A stretch of 46,186 nucleotides of DNA, taken from the NCBI GenBank assembly GCA_012744475.1, contig JAAYBV010000065.1:1-46186 (forward strand). Direction: 5' to 3'. Under the pieces are notes generated by a model. It worked only from the letters and a program-made list of their open reading frames with translations. It searched no databases and had not been told where the DNA came from. The position numbers were made by a program, and so were the translations under genes. This DNA is from Phycisphaerae bacterium. GTDB lineage: Bacteria; Planctomycetota; Phycisphaerae; Sedimentisphaerales; Anaerobacaceae. Below, one piece after another: positions 1-8,550 of the stretch (positions are counted from its first letter, which is position 1; every line of letters starts with the position of its first letter).

Positions 1-18
1 CCAGGCTGTGTCACAATG
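1..18 (+). repeat. IS left terminal inverted repeat
   Basis: CCAGGCTGTGTCACAATG at the window edge is the exact reverse complement of bases 1677-1694. The match stops after 18 bases: inside the repeat the left end reads GAGTT and the right end ATATT. Confidence 0.9.
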
Positions 19-88
19 GAGTTGGCGGATGGTTGCATGTTAGGGGTGGGTGTGTATGCTGGTGGCGGGGTAAGGAAAGGAGTCCTGG

Positions 89-1519
89 ATGGCCTATCGA
101 CAGGGTGAGCGTGGGCAACGATGCCTGTTTCCGGAGAGTCTCGACGACTATGTGGGCCCGGAAGATCCCGTACGGGCTTACGACGCCTTTGTAGACGCCC
201 TGGACCTGGCGGCCCTGGAGATCACGTGGGACCCGCATCAGGTCGGCTGCCCGTCGTACGATCCGCGTGTGATGCTCAAGGTGCTCGTCTATGGCTACTC
301 GTATGGGATTCGCAGCAGCCGCAAGCTGGAGCGGGCCCTGCATCACAATCTGTCCTTTATCTGGTTGGCCGGCGGCTTGAAGCCGGACTTCAAGACTCTC
401 GCCCGGTTTCGGCGGGACAACCGCCATGCGTTGAGTCAGGTGCTCAAACAGGGTGCCCGTCTGTGCATCGAGTTGAACCTGATCGAGGGCAACACGCTCT
501 TCGTCGACGGCAGCAAGTTTCGCGGCAACGTGTCGTTGAACAATCTCTGGACGGTGGAGCGCTGCGAACGGGCTCTGGCTCGTGTCGATCAGCGGATCGC
601 GGAGATCCTGGCGGAATGCGAGGCCGTCGACGATCGGGAGGCCGATCAGGCGTCCCTGGTCAAGCTCCAGGACACCTTGCAGAAAAAACAGAAGCTCAAG
701 GCCAAGGTGGCCGCGGCGCTGGAGAAGCTGCGCCGCGAGGATCGGGAGTCGGTCAACACGACCGATCCGGAATCGCGGTCGATGCACGGCCGTCAAGGGT
801 CGCACGCCGGCTACAATGCCCAGATCGTCGTCGACGACCAACACGGGCTGATCGTGCACAGTGACGTGGTCAACGACAATAACGACCTGGGGCAGTTCGC
901 CGACCAGATCAACGCGGCCAATGAAACGCTGGAACAGCCGTGCCAGAGAGCCTGCGCGGACGCGGGATTCTCCAACGCCAAGGTCTTGAAGCAGATCGAT
1001 GACCAAGGCATCGAGGTGATCGTGCCCTCGTCCAAACAGGCTCAAGGTCGGCCGGCCGGACCCTTCGATAGGTGCCATTTCCGTTACGTGGCCGAGGAGG
1101 ACGTGTATCTCTGTCCGGCCGGGACCCGCCTGCCGTTTCGACGCCTGAATGGCAAACCGGGCCAACGCGAGTACTATCCGGGCCGTGGCGTGTGCCCGGA
1201 ATGTCCTCACTTTGGGACCTGTACCTCCAACAAGACGACCGGACGCAAGATCGTCCGCCATGGCCAGGAGGCGTTGCGTGAGAAGCTGGCTCGCCACTAT
1301 GAGACCTCGGCGGCTCAGGCGGTGTTCCGGCGACGCAAGGAGAAAGTCGAACTGCCCTTCGGCCATTTCAAGCGGAACTTGGGCGTCGATAGTTTCCTGT
1401 TGCGAGGCTTGGCCGGGGTCCGCGCGGAGATGTCGCTGTTGAGTACTTGCTTTAATCTGGTCCGGCTGATCTCGCTGGTGGGCGTTTCCGGCTTGGTCGC
1501 GAAGCTCTCCCCTCTGTAG
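89..1519 (+). CDS. IS1182-family DDE transposase
   Basis: A 476-aa transposase that would cut and join the element's ends. The N-terminal part (about residues 10-120) has the family's look: YVGPEDPVRAYDAFVD, then a helical region with RSSRKLERAL and TLARFRRDNR. Candidate catalytic acids are Asp140 (LFVDGSKFRGN), Asp291 (ACADAGFSN) and Glu421 (KEKVELPFGHFKRNLG), matching the DDE layout of IS4/IS1182-type enzymes. A cysteine-rich stretch (CPECPHFGTC) precedes the C-terminal Glu region, as in other IS1182 transposases. The start ATG follows AAAGGAG at 76-82 with good spacing. The frame is intact with no internal stops, so the element may be active. Family assignment is by recognition of motifs, not by a search. 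Confidence 0.9.
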   Translation: MAYRQGERGQRCLFPESLDDYVGPEDPVRAYDAFVDALDLAALEITWDPHQVGCPSYDPRVMLKVLVYGYSYGIRSSRKLERALHHNLSFIWLAGGLKPDFKTLARFRRDNRHALSQVLKQGARLCIELNLIEGNTLFVDGSKFRGNVSLNNLWTVERCERALARVDQRIAEILAECEAVDDREADQASLVKLQDTLQKKQKLKAKVAAALEKLRREDRESVNTTDPESRSMHGRQGSHAGYNAQIVVDDQHGLIVHSDVVNDNNDLGQFADQINAANETLEQPCQRACADAGFSNAKVLKQIDDQGIEVIVPSSKQAQGRPAGPFDRCHFRYVAEEDVYLCPAGTRLPFRRLNGKPGQREYYPGRGVCPECPHFGTCTSNKTTGRKIVRHGQEALREKLARHYETSAAQAVFRRRKEKVELPFGHFKRNLGVDSFLLRGLAGVRAEMSLLSTCFNLVRLISLVGVSGLVAKLSPL

Positions 1520-1676
1520 GAGAACCTGTAGGCCCATCTCCGGCCGGATCGGGGATCCCAAACAGACTCGCCTCCGGTGGCGAACCTGGCAGGCGGCCAA
1601 ATGAAGAAGGTTGCCCTCTTCCCGTCGGGGCCGGATGCCCGGCCGGCAGGAGAACCGTCAATACGGCAATGAATAT

Positions 1677-1694
1677 CATTGTGACACAGCCTGG
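1677..1694 (-). repeat. IS right terminal inverted repeat
   Basis: CATTGTGACACAGCCTGG, exact reverse complement of bases 1-18. It marks the right end of the insertion sequence, about 190 bases before the -35 box of the next gene. Confidence 0.9.
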
Positions 1695-1882
1695 CCGCCG
1701 AGGGGGCTGACCACAGATGCTGCGCGCTCCCGATCCCCGCGCGGATTTCTCCGCTGCGCCAAGGCTCGGGTCGAGATCACAACAGCGGATGGAACCACCC
1801 TCTTCAATTGGCGGACCGCGTCGATGTGGTTGTGCTCGAATCTCGGTGTAAGCGGCATCGGGGAAGCCGTCTCGATGCGTCC

Positions 1883-1912
1883 TTGAGTTGGGGGCCGTGG
1901 GGTTGGTAGAAT
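1883..1912 (+). promoter_or_regulatory. candidate sigma70-type promoter for the beta-helix/LamG gene
   Basis: TTGAGT (1883-1888), an 18-base spacer, then TAGAAT (1907-1912). Transcription would begin near 1919, about 50 bases before the chosen start of the downstream gene. It lies outside the insertion sequence. The rest of 1695-1968 shows no gene that can be supported. Confidence 0.45.
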
Positions 1913-1968
1913 TCGCGGGTGGGTGTAGCCGGCGGGGTTGTGGCTGGCGGTCTATTGAGGAGTTCGGA

Positions 1969-4900
1969 ATGCGAAGGGTCTTGCTGGGGGACAGAGGCAT
2001 GGACAGATGGCTCGGTGTCGTGGCGGTGGTTCTGCTGGCGCTTGGCGGCGTGGCGGGCGCGCAGCCGTTCAGTTGGCAGGAGACGTACGCGACGGTCTCG
2101 CCGAGCGGGGATCTCGCGTGGTCGCCCGAGCCGTTCGCGTTCGAGACGGGCGATTCGGTTCGCTACATCGACTACGAAGGCGGCGACGACTCTCGCGACG
2201 GGTTGACCGCTGAGACGGCCTGGAAGCATCATCCGTGGGACCCGCAGGCATCCGGCCGCGCGCGGCAGTGCCAAGGGATTCACACATACGTGTTCAAACG
2301 GGGCGTGTACTATCGCGGCGTGATGAACGCCGTCGAGTCGGGCGAGCTGGGCAACCCGATCCGGCTAACGAGCGACCCGGCCTGGGGCACCGGACAGGCC
2401 GTCATCTCCGGCGGACACCGAATCAGCAGCGGCTGGCAGCAAGGGGCGACCCACAAGGACATCCCCGCGCCTGACAAGGTCTGGCACATCGATCTGGACT
2501 TCGCTCCGCGCACGGTGTACCTCGTCCAGCCGGCGGCGGATCTCGCCTCCGCCGACGACGGAATCACGCGCATTCCCCTGGCGCGGATGCCGAACTGGAA
2601 GGTGTCGGACCCGGAGGACGTCAAGAGCGAGTGGTGGCGCTGGGACAATCCGGGGCACCCCTATTTCAACCTGACGATGAAGTCGCAGGACGGCCGCAAG
2701 ACCCTGGCGATGGGCCGGGACACAGAGCACATCACCGGCCCGAAAGAGCTGTACCTCGGCGCGATCATCTGGGCGGAGTTCGGCTGGGTGGACGGCACGC
2801 CGTACCCGGCCTACGTGGAGGGATTCGACGCGGGCAAGAACGCGCTGGGCTTCGAGGGCTATCTCGGCAGCGCGACGTCCCGCATCATCAGCCGCAACCA
2901 TCGGTACTATCTGGAGGACAAGCCGCACTACCTCGACGACCCCGAAGGCGAGTACTGGTTCGAGAAGAAAGGAACCGGCGGCCGGCTCTATATCATCCTG
3001 CCCAACGGACAGAATCCGAACACCGCCGTCATCGAGGCGGGCAAGGAGCCCACGCTGATCGACCTGGCGGGACACCACGACATCGTCGTCAGCGGGCTGA
3101 CGTTCCGCTTTGCGAACGTGGCATGGGACCTGACCGAGATCCCGTGGCTGTACTCGCAGAAATTCCGGCTCAAGAAACACCTGCACCCCGCCAGCGTGCG
3201 GGTCTGGGGTCCGGCCCACGACATCACCATCGCCAACTGCACCTTCGAGCACGTCAACAGCGGCGTGCTGATGAAGGCCGTCAATCCGGGCGACCGCATC
3301 GACGGCATCGTGGTGCGCGACTGCGCTTTCCGCGAGACCGACCATCACGGCGTCAGCATCGAGGAGGGGCTGCTCTGGGGAGACACCACGCCGGACCGCG
3401 CGGGCCATCTGTTCGACGTGAAGATCCTGCGCAATGCACTGCACGAGACGGGCCACCGCTCGCCGCGCGTGGGCGCGACCAACGCGATCAACGTCGTCAA
3501 CGCCGAGACCCTCGAGGTCGCCGGCAACATCGTGTCGCGGGCCTGGCACGCGGGAATCAACGTCCACGGCTCCAAGATCAGCAGCAACGTCCGCGATTGT
3601 CCGCTGACCCGTATCCTCATCCACCAGAACAAGGTCACCGACTCGATCCGCACCGGCGACGACTGCGGCAACATCGAGACCTGGCAAGGCGGCAGCGCGT
3701 ACGTCTACAACAACGTCTCGGGCAACCCGGGCGGGTTCCGCTACGATCACTGGGTGTCGGACCACACCGCCCAGACGCCGGGCGGCGCGCGGTTCGGCAT
3801 GGCATACTATCTCGACGGCGCCTTCAAGAACTACTACTTCAACAACATCGGCTGGGGCCTGAGCAACGACATCCGCAGCCCGCACGGCGCCACGACCATG
3901 TTCCAGGAGATCATCAGCTATCAGAATATGTTCTTCAACAACACCGCGTACTGCTTCGTGAAAGGCACGCGGCGCCAGGCCCCGCAGGCCGGACGCGACA
4001 AGTTTCTCGGCAACATCTGGGACGGCATCAGCGACTGGGTGTTCTGGCACACCACGCCCGCGAAGACGCCGCAGGACGGCAACGAGCGCGACGCCGGAAA
4101 GGTCGAGAAGAACTACGCGCTGGAGACGAACGCGTTCGCCGGCAACGTCTTCCACGACATCACGGGCAAGTACGGCTCGTTCAAGTCCTCGGGCCAGTGG
4201 CATCGCACGTTCGAGGAATGCCGGCGGGCGCTGGAGGAAGTCGGGTCGATCGCCTCGGACCTGGGCGTCGTCGCGGACAAGCCCGTGATGAAAGACCCGA
4301 TGAACAGGGACTTTCGCCTGACCGACGATTCGCCGGCGCGCGAACGCGGCGCCAGGTGCTTCGTGCCGTGGTCGCTGTACGCGGTGGTAGGCGAGTGGAA
4401 CTTCTATCCGGCGGGCAACGATCCGACCCGCATCCTCGATGAGCACTGGTACATGACGCCCTACTATTACGTCCGCGACAGCTACCACCAGCAGCCGATG
4501 TTCCCGCTGACCGGCGTGAACGTCACGAAGGATAACTACGTCGACGGCCCCCTGGAAGACTGGACGCAAGGAGCGTGCACGTTCAACGGTGTCGATCAAT
4601 ATGCCTTCTGCTCGAACGACACGCTGAACCAGACGCTGACGATTCCGATCCGCTTCCGGTGGGACCAGAACGGCCAGAAGGAGGACCGGCCGGTTTCGGG
4701 CAGCGATTTCAAAAGCCCCCAGGTCTGGGACTCCAACTTCTGCATCGAAACGTATTTCCAGACCGAATCGAAGGAAGCCGTCCTGGTGCAGAAGATGGCG
4801 GATCGCGGCTATGCGCTGAGCCTCGACGAGGCGGGCAGACTGCTCTTTGCCGTCCGCGCGCCCGGCGCTTCGTCAGAACTGACCAGCAGCGTGCCAGTCA

Positions 4901-5235
4901 ACGACGGGAAATGGCATCACGTGATTGCGGAGGCCGACCGCGCGGCGCAGAAGCTCACGATCTACGTCGACGGCCGGGAGGATTCGACCGGCCCTGGAAT
5001 CGGGAGCGTCTCGGTCGACAATGACGGCGACCTGTTCGTCTGCGGCACGCCGAACGGCCGGCGCCTGAAAGGAACCGTCGAATTCCTGCGAATCGCGTTG
5101 GGAACGCTCCAGGACGCCAAGACCAGCATCGAGGAACTGTACGCCTGGCAATTCGACGGGCCCTTCCTGCGGGATTTCACAGGACGCCGGCCGCAGGGCA
5201 AGCGAGACGCCGGAGCGATCGAACGGCTCGACTGA
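1969..5235 (+). CDS. secreted parallel beta-helix protein with C-terminal LamG domain
   Basis: A 1088-aa exported protein, probably a polysaccharide-degrading or -binding enzyme. An N-terminal signal peptide (hydrophobic core LGVVAVVLLALGGVAGA, residues 15-31) is followed by a segment typical of secreted beta-helix proteins (YIDYEGGDDSRDG). Residues about 380-700 show the irregular short-strand, Asn/Gly/Val-rich pattern of a right-handed beta-helix (for example DITIANCTFEHVNSG, DGIVVRDCAFRETDHHG). Residues about 920-1045 form a LamG/concanavalin-like domain (NDGKWHHVIAEADR, LTIYVDGRED). I chose ATG 1969 because GAGGAG lies six bases upstream; ATG 1999 (MDRWLG) also gives a signal peptide. Transcribed alone from the 1883 promoter. 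No catalytic residues or substrate can be named; pectate-lyase-like fold is the family-level inference. Confidence 0.8.
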   Translation: MRRVLLGDRGMDRWLGVVAVVLLALGGVAGAQPFSWQETYATVSPSGDLAWSPEPFAFETGDSVRYIDYEGGDDSRDGLTAETAWKHHPWDPQASGRARQCQGIHTYVFKRGVYYRGVMNAVESGELGNPIRLTSDPAWGTGQAVISGGHRISSGWQQGATHKDIPAPDKVWHIDLDFAPRTVYLVQPAADLASADDGITRIPLARMPNWKVSDPEDVKSEWWRWDNPGHPYFNLTMKSQDGRKTLAMGRDTEHITGPKELYLGAIIWAEFGWVDGTPYPAYVEGFDAGKNALGFEGYLGSATSRIISRNHRYYLEDKPHYLDDPEGEYWFEKKGTGGRLYIILPNGQNPNTAVIEAGKEPTLIDLAGHHDIVVSGLTFRFANVAWDLTEIPWLYSQKFRLKKHLHPASVRVWGPAHDITIANCTFEHVNSGVLMKAVNPGDRIDGIVVRDCAFRETDHHGVSIEEGLLWGDTTPDRAGHLFDVKILRNALHETGHRSPRVGATNAINVVNAETLEVAGNIVSRAWHAGINVHGSKISSNVRDCPLTRILIHQNKVTDSIRTGDDCGNIETWQGGSAYVYNNVSGNPGGFRYDHWVSDHTAQTPGGARFGMAYYLDGAFKNYYFNNIGWGLSNDIRSPHGATTMFQEIISYQNMFFNNTAYCFVKGTRRQAPQAGRDKFLGNIWDGISDWVFWHTTPAKTPQDGNERDAGKVEKNYALETNAFAGNVFHDITGKYGSFKSSGQWHRTFEECRRALEEVGSIASDLGVVADKPVMKDPMNRDFRLTDDSPARERGARCFVPWSLYAVVGEWNFYPAGNDPTRILDEHWYMTPYYYVRDSYHQQPMFPLTGVNVTKDNYVDGPLEDWTQGACTFNGVDQYAFCSNDTLNQTLTIPIRFRWDQNGQKEDRPVSGSDFKSPQVWDSNFCIETYFQTESKEAVLVQKMADRGYALSLDEAGRLLFAVRAPGASSELTSSVPVNDGKWHHVIAEADRAAQKLTIYVDGREDSTGPGIGSVSVDNDGDLFVCGTPNGRRLKGTVEFLRIALGTLQDAKTSIEELYAWQFDGPFLRDFTGRRPQGKRDAGAIERLD

Positions 5236-5315
5236 CCTGGATCGCAGCCGAGCCGCGCGATTCGTCGCGTCATCCTGAACACCGCGGAAGCTGGCGGGGA
5301 CGGCGAGAATGCCCG

Positions 5316-6512
5316 TCATCTGGCGGCGCGGGTGGCGGCGTTCTTGAAGCCTTGGGCGGCGCGGCGGATCACGGCTTCGTCCATGCAGTAAGTCAGGCGG
5401 AAGTAGCCGGGCAGGCCGAAGCCGCGCCCGGGGACCGCCAGAATGCGCTCCTCCAGCAGCAGCCGGCAGAACTCCAGATCGTCCACCCGGCCGGGCACTC
5501 TCGGGAAGAAATAGAACGCTCCCTTGGGCAGGGCGAATTCGATGCCGGCATCGCGCAGCAGGCTTGCCATCGCGTCTCGGCGCTTCCTGTAGATTCCCGC
5601 GTCAACGGTAACGCCGAGGGCCGCTTCGACCAGACGCTGGCCGATGACCGGTGCGTTGACGTAGCCGAGAATCCGGTTGCAGAGAATCAGACCCGCCAGC
5701 AGTTCATCGCCCTGTGGCATGGCGGGATTGACAGCGATGTATCCGATGCGCTCGCCCGCCAGCGACAGGCTCTTGGAGAACGAGCCAACGACGACGCTGA
5801 ACCGGTGCAGCGGCAGGATGGGCGGCACCTCGGTCCCATCGTACACCAGACAGCGGTAGGGCTCATCGGAAACCAGGTAGATGGGCTTGCCGAACCGCGC
5901 GCCGGCGCGGGCCAGGACCGCGGCCAGACCGGTCAACTCGCTGCGATTGTAGACAGCGCCCGTCGGATTGTTCGGGCTGTCAACGAGCACGACGCGCGTA
6001 CGAGCGGTGATGGCCGACTCGATGGCGTCCAGGTCCAGCGAGAAGTCCGGCAGGCGGGAGGAGACCGGGACCAGCTTGCCGCCGTAGTTGCCTGCATAGA
6101 ATCCGTACTCGACGAAGTACGGGGACGGACAGAGGACCTCATCACCGTCTTCCAGGACCGTGCGGAACAGGACATTCAGCCCACCGGCGGCGCCGCATGT
6201 CACGACGACGTGCGCTGCGCCGAGCGGGACCTGCTGCTCGCACGTCAGGTGCTCGGCCAGACGCTGGCGAGTGGAGGGCAGTCCCGCGTTGGGCATGTAG
6301 CCCAGGGAAAAGGGCTGCTGGACCTCGCCGGCAAGTTTCTGCAACGTCCTGGCGACGTCCGGCACAGGCGGTAGATCGGGGTTGCCCAGTGTGAAATCGC
6401 AGACCTGGTCCGCGCCGTATTTCTGTTTGAGCTCGATCCCGGCCTCAAACATGCGACGAATCCAGGATGCGCTTTGGATGCCGTCGCTGACATTCTTGCT
6501 GATCACCTGCAT
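5316..6512 (-). CDS. PLP-dependent class I/II aminotransferase
   Basis: A 398-aa fold-type I aminotransferase. It has the substrate-side motif CDFTLGNPDLPPVP (residues 38-51), the SPNNPTGAVYNR loop (179-190) that contacts the cofactor, SDEPYR (215-220) with the Asp that binds the pyridine nitrogen, and Lys247 in SFSKSLSLAGER, which forms the Schiff base. This is the aspartate/LL-diaminopimelate/aromatic aminotransferase group; the exact amino-acid substrate cannot be read from the sequence. The start ATG 6512 is preceded on the minus strand by GGAAAGG; an upstream in-frame extension of 16 codons (MCRPG) has no such site. It is convergent with the beta-helix gene and divergent from hisC. Confidence 0.85.
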   Translation of the reverse strand: MQVISKNVSDGIQSASWIRRMFEAGIELKQKYGADQVCDFTLGNPDLPPVPDVARTLQKLAGEVQQPFSLGYMPNAGLPSTRQRLAEHLTCEQQVPLGAAHVVVTCGAAGGLNVLFRTVLEDGDEVLCPSPYFVEYGFYAGNYGGKLVPVSSRLPDFSLDLDAIESAITARTRVVLVDSPNNPTGAVYNRSELTGLAAVLARAGARFGKPIYLVSDEPYRCLVYDGTEVPPILPLHRFSVVVGSFSKSLSLAGERIGYIAVNPAMPQGDELLAGLILCNRILGYVNAPVIGQRLVEAALGVTVDAGIYRKRRDAMASLLRDAGIEFALPKGAFYFFPRVPGRVDDLEFCRLLLEERILAVPGRGFGLPGYFRLTYCMDEAVIRRAAQGFKNAATRAAR

Positions 6513-6688
6513 CGTACGCCCTTTCCAGATGTGGATGGCTCCGGCGCCGGGACGACACATCTGCCCGGCAGGTCTATTGTACCCGAACCCAGGGACCCAG
6601 GCTACAACACCGGCATGGCGTCGAGAGGCCTTTCCCGGCGTTTATGGCGGCAGTGGAAATCGGGCTTCCGCTGAACGTCGAGCCGGCG

Positions 6689-6694
6689 TATAAT
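6689..6694 (+). promoter_or_regulatory. candidate -10 box upstream of hisC
   Basis: A perfect TATAAT about 38 bases before the hisC GTG, in the divergent 219-base gap between the aminotransferase and hisC. The hexamer 17 bases upstream (TTCCGC) matches the -35 consensus only at its first two bases, so the promoter is tentative. Confidence 0.4.
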
Positions 6695-6731
6695 CTGGCG
6701 CCGCCGACGATCCTGTGCAGGGTCGGGTGAC

Positions 6732-7817
6732 GTGACAGAGCAGACCAGATGCAGGATGATGGGTTACTTTCGCGACAACGTGGAGCGGATCGCGGGCTAT
6801 ACGCCGGGGTTTCAGCCCAAGGCGACAGACGTGGTCAAGCTCAACACCAATGAGAATCCCTATCCGCCTTCGCCGGAGGTGATGCGGGCGCTGGCGGACA
6901 TCCGGGCCGAGCAGCTTCGGCGGTATCCCGACCCGCTCGGCAACGCCTTTCGCGAAGCGGCCGCACAGGTCCACGGCGTCGCGCCGGAGAACATCATGTG
7001 CTGCAACGGCGGCGACGACCTGCTGTCGATTGCGATCCGGGCGTTCTGCGACATCGGCCGGCCGGTGGCGTACCCGGTGCCCACGTACACACTGTATCCG
7101 GTCCTGGCGAACCTGGAGGACTGTCCGGCCATCGAGATCCCGTTCGATGAGCAGTTCAACCTGCCGGCGGGCCTCGTCAAGACCGGCGCTGCGCTGACCA
7201 TCGTCTGCAATCCCAACGCCCCGACGGGGACGTGCGTCCCGGTTGAGGAACTGGCTTCCCTGGCCGATGAGCTGACGGGCGCGCTGTTGATCGACGAGGC
7301 GTACGTGGACTTCGCCGATCGCAACGGCATCGAGCTGGTGCGGGAATTCGACAACGTGATCCTGCTGCGGTCGCTGAGTAAGGGGTATTCGCTGGCGGGC
7401 CTGCGCTTCGGCTACGCCATCGCCCACGCCGACCTGATCGCGGGTCTGGTCAAAGTCAAGGATTCGTACAACGTCGACGCGGTCGCGATCGCGCTGGCCA
7501 CCGCGGCGATCCGGGACCAGGCGTATTTCAAGACGAACGTCGCGAAGGTCCGAGCAGACCGCGCGATTCTGACCGAGGGACTGAAAAGCCTGGGATTCGA
7601 GGTCTTGGACAGCTCGACGAATTTCGTCCTGGCAACGGTAGGGGCGAAACACTTTTCGCCCCTGCGGGTGGGGCAGATTTACGAAGAACTGGCTCGACGG
7701 GACATCTACGTTCGTTATTTCGACGTTCCCGGGCTGGACGACAAACTGCGCATCTCGGTCGGCACGAAGCAGCAGAACGAAAAGCTGCTGGCGGCGCTGA
7801 AGGAGATTCTGGGATAG
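6732..7817 (+). CDS. hisC: histidinol-phosphate aminotransferase
   Basis: A 361-aa enzyme that transaminates imidazole-acetol phosphate to histidinol phosphate in histidine synthesis. Clear HisC landmarks: YFRDNVERIAGYTPGFQPK at the N-terminus, KLNTNENPYPPSP (residues 36-48), NPNAPTGTCVP (160-170), DEAYVDF (188-194) and the PLP lysine Lys217 in RSLSKGYSLAGLRFGY. Length fits the family (about 350-370). The reading frame opens at GTG 6732; ATG 6756 or 6759 (MGYFRD) would match the usual family N-terminus better, but neither has a well-spaced ribosome site. hisB follows after a 145-base gap that holds an inverted repeat, so co-transcription is likely but not proven. Confidence 0.93.
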   Translation: MTEQTRCRMMGYFRDNVERIAGYTPGFQPKATDVVKLNTNENPYPPSPEVMRALADIRAEQLRRYPDPLGNAFREAAAQVHGVAPENIMCCNGGDDLLSIAIRAFCDIGRPVAYPVPTYTLYPVLANLEDCPAIEIPFDEQFNLPAGLVKTGAALTIVCNPNAPTGTCVPVEELASLADELTGALLIDEAYVDFADRNGIELVREFDNVILLRSLSKGYSLAGLRFGYAIAHADLIAGLVKVKDSYNVDAVAIALATAAIRDQAYFKTNVAKVRADRAILTEGLKSLGFEVLDSSTNFVLATVGAKHFSPLRVGQIYEELARRDIYVRYFDVPGLDDKLRISVGTKQQNEKLLAALKEILG

Positions 7818-7835
7818 AGCAACAGATGACGAATC

Positions 7836-7930
7836 AAAATGCAGAAAGTAAAGAGCAAAATGGCGGAGTCCCGATGGTCATCGGGATGACTTCCTCACCT
7901 TTGCTCTTTGATTCTTGATCTTTGCATTTT
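7836..7930. repeat. nested inverted repeat between hisC and hisB
   Basis: The outer arms begin with AAAATGCA (7836-7843) and AAAGAGCAAA (7850-7859) and are mirrored by TTTGCTCTTT (7900-7909) and TGCATTTT (7923-7930). Inside lies a second palindrome, TCCCGATG-GT-CATCGGGA (7869-7886). The stretch is far more A/T-rich than the flanking genes. The inner palindrome recurs at 12773-12794, and part of the right arm recurs at 40220-40237. It looks like a small dispersed element; it could also act as an mRNA stem-loop between hisC and hisB. Confidence 0.6.
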
Positions 7931-7962
7931 CGAGGCCGGCGGCCTCGGCAATTAGGATGCTT

Positions 7963-8550
7963 ATGATGGAACCACGGACCGCCAAGATCCATCGCCAGAC
8001 GAACGAGACGGACATCACCTGCCAGTTGAACCTGGACGGGGCCGGCCGCTACGAGATTGACACGGGCGTCGGCTTCCTGGACCACATGATGACGCACGTG
8101 AGCAAGCACAGCCGGATCGATCTGACCGTCAAGGCCAAGGGCGACCTGCACATCGACGCGCACCACACGGTCGAGGACGTCGGCATCTGCCTGGGCCAGT
8201 GCCTGCTCGAGGCGCTGGGCGACAAGAAAGGCATCGCCCGATACGGCCACAGTTCCGTTCCGATGGAAGATGCGCTGGCCAACATCGCGCTCGATCTGTC
8301 GGGCCGGCCGGCGTGCGTCTACAACGCCGAATACCGCTGCGAGAAGATCGGCGATTTCGACGTCGAGTGCATCGAGGAGATGCTGCGGGCGTTCTCGAAC
8401 ACGGGCAAGTTCAACCTGCACGTGAACGTCCCCTACGGCACGAACGGCCATCACATCGCCGAGGCGATCTTCAAAGGGCTGGGCCAGGCGCTGGCCGCGG
8501 CGGTGCGGATCGTCGGCACGGAAGTCCCCAGCACGAAAGGGCAACTGTGA
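7963..8550 (+). CDS. hisB: imidazoleglycerol-phosphate dehydratase
   Basis: A 195-aa HisB, the stand-alone dehydratase type (no phosphatase domain), converting imidazole-glycerol phosphate to imidazole-acetol phosphate, the substrate of HisC next door. Metal-binding motifs are all present: GFLDHMMTHVSKHS, HIDAHHTVEDVGICLG and NGHHIAEAIFKGLG. The length is exactly typical. ATG 7963 was chosen because it gives about six bases to AGG (7954-7956); ATG 7957 and 7966 are neighbours, and in-frame sequence back to 7915 belongs to the repeat and is not family-like. The stop overlaps the ispF start (GTGA). Confidence 0.95.
   Translation: MMEPRTAKIHRQTNETDITCQLNLDGAGRYEIDTGVGFLDHMMTHVSKHSRIDLTVKAKGDLHIDAHHTVEDVGICLGQCLLEALGDKKGIARYGHSSVPMEDALANIALDLSGRPACVYNAEYRCEKIGDFDVECIEEMLRAFSNTGKFNLHVNVPYGTNGHHIAEAIFKGLGQALAAAVRIVGTEVPSTKGQL

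Larger units (their letters stand above)
1..1694 (+). mobile_element. IS1182-like insertion sequence, complete
   Basis: A 1.69-kb element bounded by 18-bp perfect inverted repeats (1-18 and 1677-1694) and carrying one transposase gene (89-1519) on the plus strand. About 158 bases of non-coding sequence lie between the transposase stop and the right repeat. Size, single long transposase ORF and repeat length fit the IS1182 family (family knowledge). The left repeat starts at base 1, so the outer flank and any target-site duplication cannot be examined; the element could extend a few bases further left. Confidence 0.85.

Noticed and set aside
11-1600. A 529-codon minus-strand frame across the transposase
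   Set aside because: It is the antisense shadow of a clear transposase in GC-rich DNA; the product has no recognisable motif.
2365-4599. A 744-codon minus-strand frame opposite the beta-helix gene
   Set aside because: Composition is Arg/Val/Ala/Asp-rich as expected for antisense of GC-biased codons; the plus-strand gene has signal peptide, domains and promoter.
7931-7947. Palindrome CGAGGCC-GGC-GGCCTCG just before hisB, considered as a terminator or operator
   Set aside because: No T-run and no known operator match; most likely chance or part of the adjacent repeat.
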